Origin: Streptomyces violaceus
GTDB taxonomy: Bacteria > Actinomycetota > Actinomycetes > Streptomycetales > Streptomycetaceae
DNA: 5,662 nt
Direction of reading: 5' to 3'
Assembly: GCA_000715635.1 (NCBI GenBank)
Contig: KL569178.1
Span: 19,972 to 25,633, forward strand
This document shows, piece by piece, positions 1-4,541 of this stretch (the stretch's first letter is position 1; each line of letters starts with the position of its first letter). The notes beneath the pieces are model-generated. The model was not told where the DNA came from and ran no database searches. It saw only the letters and a program-made list of their open reading frames with translations. Both the position numbers and the translations under genes were made by a program.

Positions 1-1285
1 CGCGGCCCTTGCGGACGTGGCCCGTCTGCTCCCAGATCGGATCCTGGAGCACCTCGGTGGGCAGGTCGGCGACCTCGGGCAGGCCGAGTTCCTCGCCCTG
101 GTAGACGTACGCCGAGCCGGGCAGTGCCAGCATCAGCAGGGTGGCCGCCCTGGCCCGGCGCAGACCGGCCGCCTCGTCGACGGCCGGGGCGTGACCGCCG
201 GACAGGAGCCAGGCGTTGAGGTCGGTGCCGGGCGGCAGCATCAGCCGGGAGGCGTGGCGTACGACGTCGTGGTTGGAGAGCACCCAGGTGGCCGAGGCGC
301 CGGCGGCCCGGGCGGTGTCGAGCGAGTCGGTGATGACCTGCCTCAGCTCGCCGGCGTCCCAGCCGGCCTCCAGATACTCGAAGTTGAAGGCCTGGCCCAG
401 CTCGTCCGGACGGGCGTAGAGCGCACGCCGGGCGCCCGGCACCCAGGCCTCGGCGACGGCCATGCGGGGCGGTCGGTAGGCGTCGAGGATCTTGCGCCAG
501 TCGCGGTAGATCTCGTGCACGTCGTCCCGGTCGTAGAGGGGGTGTGTGCCGGGCGGCAGGCCGGTGAGCGCCTCCTCGCCGCTCGGCGCGTGCGTGCCGA
601 GGTCGCGCAGGGGTTCGCTCAGGTCCTTGACCAGGGCGTGGGCGACGTCGATGCGGAAGCCGTCGACCCCGCGGTCGGACCAGAAGCGCAGGGTGGTGCG
701 GTAGTCGGCGCGGACCTCCTGGTTCTCCCAGTTGAGGTCGGGCTGCTCGGGGGCGAACAGGTGCAGGTACCACTGCCCGTCGGGGACGCGCTTCCAGGCG
801 CTGCCGCCGAAGACGGACTGCCAGTCGCTGGGAGGGAGTTCGCCGTGCTCGCCGCCGCCGTCACGGAAGACGTAGCGGTCGCGGGCGGCCGAGCCGGGGC
901 CGGCGTGCAGGGCCTCCTGGAACCACACGTGCCGGTGTGAGGAGTGGTTGGGCACGATGTCGACGATGACCTTCAGACCGAGGCGGTGGGCCTCGGCGAC
1001 CAGGGCGTCGAAGTCGTCGAGGGTGCCCAGGCGCGGGTCGACGTCCCTGGGGTCGGCGACGTCGTAGCCGCCGTCGGCGAGCTCGGACGGGTAGAAGGGG
1101 CTCAGCCACAGGGCGTCCACACCCAGCGCGGCTAGGTGGGTGAGGTGGCGGGTGATGCCGCGCAGATCGCCGAGTCCGTCGCCGTCGGCGTCGGCGAAGC
1201 TGCGGGGGTAGACCTGGTAGACGACGGCCTGCCGCCACCAGTCGGGATCCCGGGACGACAGGTCGAGAGTGGAGCGATCGGTCAC
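1..1285 (-). CDS. GH13 alpha-glucosidase (oligo-1,6-glucosidase type), C-terminus cut by window edge
   Basis: This enzyme probably hydrolyses alpha-glucosidic bonds of short malto- or isomalto-oligosaccharides in the cytoplasm. No signal peptide is visible. The first 428 residues are present. They show the GH13 (beta/alpha)8 barrel from its start (WWRQAVVYQVYPRSF, about 16-30), region I DIVPNHS (109-115), region II GFRIDVAHAL with nucleophile Asp213, region III MAVAEAW with acid/base Glu279, and region IV LSNHD with Asp340. The B domain contains QPDLNWE (181-187). The order and wording of these motifs fit the actinobacterial AglA-like group (GH13 subfamily 30). Family members are about 530-560 aa, so roughly 100-130 C-terminal residues lie off the left edge. 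The GTG start at 1285 is preceded at 5 nt by AAGGAG. No maltose transporter or pullulanase gene is next to it in this window, so it may be a paralogue of the mal-cluster enzyme. Exact substrate is inferred only; trehalose synthase is unlikely but not excluded. Confidence 0.93.
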   Translation of the reverse strand, partial: MTDRSTLDLSSRDPDWWRQAVVYQVYPRSFADADGDGLGDLRGITRHLTHLAALGVDALWLSPFYPSELADGGYDVADPRDVDPRLGTLDDFDALVAEAHRLGLKVIVDIVPNHSSHRHVWFQEALHAGPGSAARDRYVFRDGGGEHGELPPSDWQSVFGGSAWKRVPDGQWYLHLFAPEQPDLNWENQEVRADYRTTLRFWSDRGVDGFRIDVAHALVKDLSEPLRDLGTHAPSGEEALTGLPPGTHPLYDRDDVHEIYRDWRKILDAYRPPRMAVAEAWVPGARRALYARPDELGQAFNFEYLEAGWDAGELRQVITDSLDTARAAGASATWVLSNHDVVRHASRLMLPPGTDLNAWLLSGGHAPAVDEAAGLRRARAATLLMLALPGSAYVYQGEELGLPEVADLPTEVLQDPIWEQTGHVRKGR

Positions 1286-1290
1286 GCGGT

Positions 1291-1296
1291 CTCCTT
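1291..1296 (-). promoter_or_regulatory. Ribosome binding site of the alpha-glucosidase
   Basis: The minus strand reads AAGGAG, a near-perfect Shine-Dalgarno sequence, 5 nt before the GTG at 1285. It decides the start: translation from there gives the usual short N-terminal tail before the barrel motif WWRQAVVYQVYPRSF. Confidence 0.85.
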
Positions 1297-1430
1297 CGCG
1301 GGGCATACGGGCGACAGCATTGAATCTGTCCAGAATGCCGGAAAAAGGAAACATCGGGGAGGTCGGAGTGATCCATTCCTGCTGTGATGAAAGTGTGATG
1401 GAGGAGTAACTGCCTTTGCATACCCGCAGG

Positions 1431-1459
1431 TTGACAGCGTGCTGCGGCACCGCCACGAT
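1431..1459 (+). promoter_or_regulatory. Candidate sigma-70-type promoter for the LAETG surface protein
   Basis: A perfect TTGACA lies at 1431-1436 and is followed after 17 bp by CACGAT at 1454-1459, a weak -10 that keeps the A at position 2 and the terminal AT. It would leave an untranslated leader of about 125 nt before the ATG at 1593. The -35 match and spacing are good and the -10 is poor, so this is a candidate only. Confidence 0.3.
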
Positions 1460-1592
1460 GAGGTCGCACTGTGGCGCATGTGACCAATGAGCCCAGTGTT
1501 TCTCAGACCACTCACCCCGGTACGGCCGGCCGCCGCGCGCTGCCCTGCTGCCGTCACCCGGGTTCCGGCATACGCCAAGAAATGGGATCCGC

Positions 1593-2540
1593 ATGTCCAT
1601 AGCGAGACGTGTCACCGCGCGACGCCTGCTGGGGACGGGCGCCGCGGCCCTCGCCCTCTGCGCCGCCTCCGCCACCACCGCGTTCGCCACCGGTACGCCC
1701 GGCGGCGACGGCTGGTCGTCCGGCGGCAGCTACAAGCCCGGGACGGGCGCGGGGACGGAGACCGGCACCGACCGCTGCCAGTTCTCGCTCGACGGCACGA
1801 ACTTCTACGACTCGGTGAAGGTCGACGACCAGAACCTGAAGCCGAGCGAGGACGGCAAGGTCCACATCAAGGTCCGCACCGCCGGTGACGCGGCCACCTG
1901 CACGGCCTCCCTCGCCTCCTACCTCGCCCACGGCGCGACCTTCGGGACCTCGGGCGAGCAGGTGTTCGTCGACTTCGACACGGTGACGGTCAAGCCGGGC
2001 GCCACCGACTCGCTCGACATCGCCATCCCGGACAAGGGCTGCTTCGGGCAGATCGACCTCTACCGGGGCGCGGTGAAGTTCGACGGCGAGCTCGACGCGA
2101 AGGACGGCTTCGAGCACGGCGAGCTGCCCAAGGGCCCGGACCGCCCGGTCATCAAGGACAAGCTGATCGCGGCCTGGAACGGCGGCACGGAGGACTGCAC
2201 GAAGACGCCTCCGCCGGCTCAGACGCCGCCCCCGTCCAGCCCGCCCGCCGACCCCTCGGAGCCGCCGGCCGAGCAGTCGACGCCGCCGGCCCCGTCGGAG
2301 CCGTCCGAGCCCTCGTCCCCGCCGGCGACGGACACGGACACGCCCACCCCGTCCGAGTCCGAGTCCTCGACGCCCCCGGCCCCGAAGCCGAACGGCGGTG
2401 GCGGCGACCTCGCCGAGACCGGCGCGAACAGCAGCACCGGCCCGATCGCCTTCGGCGCGGCGGCCCTGCTGGCGGGCGGCGCGGCCATGATGATCGTCAC
2501 CCGCCGCCGCACGGCGAAGCGAAACGCCTCCGGCGCCTGA
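1593..2540 (+). CDS. Secreted cell-wall-anchored protein with LAETG sortase signal
   Basis: This is a surface protein of unknown function, probably linked covalently to peptidoglycan by a class E sortase, which in Streptomyces recognises LAxTG. The 315 residues show: an Arg-rich n-region and hydrophobic signal peptide (1-32) with likely cleavage after AFA; a Gly/Ser/Thr-rich spacer (33-60); a globular part (about 61-201) with four cysteines at 62, 103, 150 and 201, which could form two disulfides; a Pro/Ser/Thr/Glu-rich stalk (about 205-266) that would span the wall; LAETG at 273-277; a hydrophobic segment (284-303); and a basic tail with RRR. The ATG at 1593 has only a weak GGGA at 1584-1587 but begins exactly at a proper signal peptide. 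It stands alone, with terminator-like hairpins behind it and a divergent glucosidase in front. I do not recognise the four-cysteine domain as a named family; an adhesin or hyphal-surface role is inference. Confidence 0.92.
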   Translation: MSIARRVTARRLLGTGAAALALCAASATTAFATGTPGGDGWSSGGSYKPGTGAGTETGTDRCQFSLDGTNFYDSVKVDDQNLKPSEDGKVHIKVRTAGDAATCTASLASYLAHGATFGTSGEQVFVDFDTVTVKPGATDSLDIAIPDKGCFGQIDLYRGAVKFDGELDAKDGFEHGELPKGPDRPVIKDKLIAAWNGGTEDCTKTPPPAQTPPPSSPPADPSEPPAEQSTPPAPSEPSEPSSPPATDTDTPTPSESESSTPPAPKPNGGGGDLAETGANSSTGPIAFGAAALLAGGAAMMIVTRRRTAKRNASGA

Positions 2541-2560
2541 GCCGGGCCGCGCCGGTGAAG

Positions 2561-2604
2561 CCCTGCCCTGCCGACACCCCACCCGGGACCACGGCAGGGC
2601 GGGG
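2561..2604 (+). terminator. First hairpin behind the surface-protein gene
   Basis: The arms are CCCTGCCCTGCCG (2561-2573) and CGGCAGGGCGGGG (2592-2604). They pair at 12 of 13 positions, with a G-T (G-U in RNA) at the other, around an 18-nt loop. It begins 20 bp after the stop codon. There is no U-tract, which is usual for intrinsic terminators in high-GC actinobacteria. Confidence 0.65.
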
Positions 2605-2634
2605 CCACCGACCCTGACCAGGCAGCCCCCTACC

Positions 2635-2677
2635 CCCCGCCCTGCCGACACCCCTCCAAGCCTGCGGCAGGGCGGGG
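2635..2677 (+). terminator. Second hairpin, near-copy of the first
   Basis: The arms CCCCGCCCTGCCG (2635-2647) and CGGCAGGGCGGGG (2665-2677) pair perfectly over 13 bp with a 17-nt loop. The right arm is identical to that of the first hairpin, and the ACACCCC that opens the loop is also shared. A tandem pair would stop the rightward transcript and could also block antisense reading from the leftward genes beyond. TTC follows instead of a U-run. Confidence 0.65.
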
Positions 2678-2684
2678 TTCGTCG

Positions 2685-2831
2685 TCAGACGACCTCAGCC
2701 ATCTCGGCCTGAAGGCTGGTCGCCTTGCGCAGCAAACTCCGTATGACGACCATCAGCCTCGCGAACGCCGCCCCTACGGCGACTCCCGCTTTCGACGTCC
2801 ATGCCGCTTCTCGATCGATATCGATCGAAAG
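2685..2831 (-). pseudogene. Remnant resembling the C-terminal end of a DUF2975 membrane protein
   Basis: On the minus strand an open frame runs from just after a TGA at 2832-2834 to the TGA at 2685-2687, giving 48 residues. It has no usable upstream start codon. It contains a hydrophobic stretch AGVAVGAAFARLMVVIRSLL followed by a charged tail RKATSLQAEMAEVV. From memory this resembles the last helix and terminus of actinobacterial DUF2975 proteins, small multi-spanning membrane proteins usually encoded beside an HTH regulator. The expected 100-plus residues upstream are absent. About a fifth of its third codon positions are A or T, more than in the neighbouring genes. A minus-strand ATG at 2802, in another frame, follows the palindromes and could be the old start, fused by an internal deletion; it now encodes only about 35 unrecognisable residues. 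The family call rests on a short stretch and is tentative. Confidence 0.4.
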
Positions 2832-2842
2832 TCAATCGATTG
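2811..2842. promoter_or_regulatory. Palindrome cluster with ATCGAT cores, candidate operator
   Basis: TCGATCGATATCGATCGA (2811-2828) is a perfect 18-bp palindrome, and CAATCGATTG (2833-2842) is a second, perfect 10-bp one. ATCGAT occurs at 2814, 2820 and 2835. The composition is far more AT-rich than the surroundings. On the minus strand TTGACT overlaps the edge of the second palindrome, so this looks like an old promoter/operator in front of the remnant. It lies 18 bp past the stop of the nucleoside hydrolase. The binding protein is unknown. Confidence 0.45.
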
Positions 2843-2859
2843 GTGCGCTGCTTCCCGCG

Positions 2860-3816
2860 CTACAGCGTCTCCAGGTACAGGTTGACGTACCGCTCCACGT
2901 CCACATCCAACGCCACGTCCACCAGGGGCTGTTCGCGCGTGCCCTCGTGGATCTCTGACTCGCCGGGGCGCGGGCGGCGGTCGACGATCGTCTGGCCGCG
3001 GGCGGGGCCGGGGGCCAGGACGACCTCGACCGGCAGGGCCTCGGTGGTGATGCCCTTCGGGTCGACGACCGCGCAGATCGCGCCCGCGTCCCCCAGGCCC
3101 CCCATGGGGGTGGGGTCGCCGGAGGTCGCCGGGTCGCGGTGGGCGAGCAGCTCACCGGCCAGCCGCAGACTCGGTTCCGCGCTCGTGCGCAGCCGCTGCA
3201 CCTCCCCGGCGGGCACCAGGACCCGCTGGAACACGTCCAGGCCGTACATCGTGATCGGCACCCCCGCGGTGAGCAGGACCGCGGCGGCCTCCGGGTCGTG
3301 CCACACGTTGAACTCCGCGACCGGCGTGGCGTTCCCGGTCGCCACCGCGCCGCCCATGAACACGATCCGCTCGATGTTGCGGGTCACCTCGGGGTGCGTC
3401 CGCAGCAGCAGCGCGATGTTCGTCAGGGGCGCGGTGGGGATGAGCGTGACCGGCCGCGGCGAGGCGAGGATCTCGCGGCGCAGCAGCGTCACCGCGTCCA
3501 CGTCGACCGGCACCCGGGTAGGCGCGGGCAGCCCCAGATCCCCCATGCCGTCCTGCCCGTGCACATGCCGCGCCGTGCGCACGGGCTCGATCAGCGGCCG
3601 CTCGGCGCCCCGGGCCACGGGGATGTCACCGGCACCGGCCACCTCCAGCACGGTCAGCGTGTTGCGGACGACCCCGTCCACATCCGTGTTCCCGGCCACG
3701 CAGGTGATCGCGCGCACGTCGAGCGCCGGGTGCCGTACGGCGAACAGCAGGGCGAGGGCGTCGTCGACGCCGGTGTCACAGTCGATGATCACCGGGATGG
3801 GCTGACCGTCCGTCAC
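2860..3816 (-). CDS. Nucleoside hydrolase (inosine-uridine preferring type family)
   Basis: This enzyme probably cleaves the N-glycosidic bond of ribonucleosides to ribose and free base, for cytoplasmic nucleoside salvage. Its 318 residues match the usual 310-320. The N-terminal calcium and ribose-binding signature DCDTGVDDALAL lies at 12-23 (Asp14 and Asp19 are the likely metal ligands). Also present are HGQDGMGDLG (86-95), PTAPLTN (127-133), MGGAV (154-158), EFNVWHDPEAA (168-178) and the last metal-ligand region GDAGAICAVVDP (242-253) with Asp243. In characterised members such as Crithidia IUNH and E. coli Rih enzymes, a histidine precedes that aspartate; here it is Gly242, so base preference or mechanism may differ. 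The frame is open to 4011, but upstream starts would overlap the divergent neighbour. The GTG at 3816 has AAGGAG 8 nt before it and fits the family N-terminus. It is apparently monocistronic; no nucleoside transporter is adjacent. Confidence 0.92.
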   Translation of the reverse strand: MTDGQPIPVIIDCDTGVDDALALLFAVRHPALDVRAITCVAGNTDVDGVVRNTLTVLEVAGAGDIPVARGAERPLIEPVRTARHVHGQDGMGDLGLPAPTRVPVDVDAVTLLRREILASPRPVTLIPTAPLTNIALLLRTHPEVTRNIERIVFMGGAVATGNATPVAEFNVWHDPEAAAVLLTAGVPITMYGLDVFQRVLVPAGEVQRLRTSAEPSLRLAGELLAHRDPATSGDPTPMGGLGDAGAICAVVDPKGITTEALPVEVVLAPGPARGQTIVDRRPRPGESEIHEGTREQPLVDVALDVDVERYVNLYLETL

Positions 3817-3824
3817 GGCGAGGG

Positions 3825-3830
3825 CTCCTT
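3825..3830 (-). promoter_or_regulatory. Ribosome binding site of the nucleoside hydrolase
   Basis: The minus strand reads AAGGAG, 8 nt before the GTG at 3816. An in-frame GTG at 3834 lies upstream of this site and has no Shine-Dalgarno of its own, so 3816 is preferred. Confidence 0.8.
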
Positions 3831-3964
3831 CCACTGGTCCCGGGCTGGGCTCCGTACGGGCGACCTTACGCGCCCCTCGAACGGGCGAACCGACGCCGGG
3901 GCGCACACGGGAAGGACGTAGGGAGACCGCAGGGAGTACGACAGCAGAGACAGCCGAGGACGAC

Positions 3965-3969
3965 AGGAG
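3965..3969 (+). promoter_or_regulatory. Ribosome binding site of the split-barrel protein
   Basis: AGGAG lies 7 nt before the ATG at 3977 and supports that start. Confidence 0.75.
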
Positions 3970-3976
3970 AGACGCC

Positions 3977-4534
3977 ATGCCGGCACCAGGTCCCGCGCAG
4001 CAGCCCACCACCGAGCTCGACCCCCGCTACAGCTCCGCGCTCAACCCCCGCCCGGGCGCCTCGGGCGTCACCGCCACCGAGTGGGACGAGGCGCAGCGGC
4101 GGCTGGGGGCCGCCGAGATCTTCTGGGTGTCCACGGTCCGGCCCGACGGCAGGCTGCACGTCACGCCCGTCATCGCCGCCTGGCACGACGGGGTGCTGTA
4201 CTTCTCCACCGGCCGGCAGGAGCAGAAGGCGAGGAACCTCGCGCATGACGCGCACTGCGCGCTGACCACCGGGGCGAACTCCCTCACCGAGGGCTTCGAC
4301 CTCGTGGTCGAGGGCAGGGCGCGGCCGGTCGCCGACCCGGCGCTGCTGGAGGAGGTGATCGCGGCGTACGAGGAGCAGTACGGGCCGCACATCACCTCCC
4401 CCGAGGGCACCTTCCACGGCATCGGCGACGCGTTCCGCAGGGGCGACGACGTCGTGTACGCGGTGGCCCCGGACACGGCGTACGGCTTCGGGCGGGACAA
4501 CGGGGTCTACTCCCATACGCGTTGGTCGTTCTGA
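3977..4534 (+). CDS. Pyridoxamine 5'-phosphate oxidase family (FMN/F420-binding split-barrel) protein
   Basis: This is a predicted cytoplasmic oxidoreductase of the PNPOx-like split beta-barrel superfamily, whose members bind FMN or deazaflavin F420, or sometimes haem. Its 185 residues show an N-terminal tail (1-30), a helix around WDEAQRRLGAAE (36-47), then the core strands FWVSTVRPDGRLHVTPVIAAWHDGVLYF (49-76), the cofactor-phosphate-type segment STGRQEQKARNL (77-88) and the strand pair CALTTG / FDLVVEGRARPV (94-118). A helical segment (121-135) and a C-terminal strand ending GVYSHTRWSF follow. The sequence lacks the features I would expect of the vitamin B6 biosynthetic enzyme PdxH, so a true pyridoxamine oxidase role is unlikely. 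An F420- or FMN-dependent reductase of unknown substrate is the better guess. It stands alone and ends 7 bp from the convergent threonyl-tRNA synthetase gene. Confidence 0.87.
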   Translation: MPAPGPAQQPTTELDPRYSSALNPRPGASGVTATEWDEAQRRLGAAEIFWVSTVRPDGRLHVTPVIAAWHDGVLYFSTGRQEQKARNLAHDAHCALTTGANSLTEGFDLVVEGRARPVADPALLEEVIAAYEEQYGPHITSPEGTFHGIGDAFRRGDDVVYAVAPDTAYGFGRDNGVYSHTRWSF

Positions 4535-4541
4535 GCCCGTC

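Larger units (their letters stand above)
1286..1592. promoter_or_regulatory. Divergent intergenic region between the alpha-glucosidase and the LAETG surface protein
   Basis: This 307-bp stretch holds no gene I can support. It is visibly less GC-rich than its flanks between about 1310 and 1440 and must contain the promoters of both outward-reading genes. Seen in it are an inverted repeat GACAG-N8-CTGTC at 1313-1330, an overlapping GCATT/AATGC pair at 1317-1338, a direct repeat TGTGATG at 1383-1389 and 1394-1400 (start to start 11 bp, one helical turn), and a TTGACA hexamer at 1431. Streptomyces glucosidase genes are commonly controlled by LacI-family repressors, but no textbook MalR or CebR operator is recognisable here. 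Which regulator binds, if any, is unknown. Confidence 0.6.
2561..2677 (+). repeat. Tandem imperfect duplication of a hairpin unit
   Basis: Two units of about 43 bp have start points 74 bp apart. They share GCCCTGCCGACACCCC on the left and CGGCAGGGCGGGG on the right, while the inner loop and the 30-bp linker differ. Conserved stems with diverged loops suggest an old duplication or gene conversion held by selection on pairing. Confidence 0.6.
3817..3976. promoter_or_regulatory. Divergent promoter region between nucleoside hydrolase and split-barrel oxidoreductase genes
   Basis: The 160 bp between the two start codons must drive both genes. On the minus strand TAAGGT (3863-3868) fits a TANNNT -10 box 46 bp before the hydrolase start, but no clear -35 lies 17 bp upstream. 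CCGTACGG at 3852-3859 is a perfect 8-bp palindrome. The right half (about 3909-3976) is a purine-rich leader for the rightward gene with GACAG at 3940, 3949 and 3962. No rightward promoter could be placed with confidence. Confidence 0.4.

Noticed and set aside
17..940. Long rightward open frame (307 codons) opposite the alpha-glucosidase
   Set aside because: It is antisense to a gene with a complete set of GH13 catalytic motifs. Its translation is low-complexity Gly/Val/Ala/Arg, as expected of the opposite strand of GC-rich coding DNA.
1405..1433. Possible ECF-sigma promoter (GTAAC ... GTTG) in the divergent region
   Set aside because: The -35-like part is not a good GGAAT/GGAAC match and the spacer is 19 rather than the expected 16-18 bp; chance is a sufficient explanation.
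1487..1888. Rightward open frame starting at 1487 ahead of the surface-protein gene
   Set aside because: Most of it overlaps the LAETG gene in another frame, its product is Arg-rich and structureless, and it has no good ribosome binding site.
1554..2651. Long leftward open frame (365 codons) opposite the LAETG protein
   Set aside because: Its translation is Arg/Gly-rich with no domain. The rightward frame has a signal peptide, stalk and sorting signal in the right order.
2561..2677. CRISPR or transposon-end explanation for the duplicated hairpin
   Set aside because: There are only two copies, they differ internally, and there are no flanking target duplications, transposase or cas genes. 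Terminator hairpins directly behind a stop codon explain them better.
2801..3805. Long rightward open frame (334 codons) opposite the nucleoside hydrolase
   Set aside because: It is a Ser/Arg/Thr-rich shadow; the minus strand carries a complete IUNH protein with its own ribosome binding site.
3817..4011. N-terminal extension of the nucleoside hydrolase to 4011
   Set aside because: It would overlap the divergent start at 3977 and run through the ribosome binding site. It adds about 65 unconserved residues before the family N-terminus.
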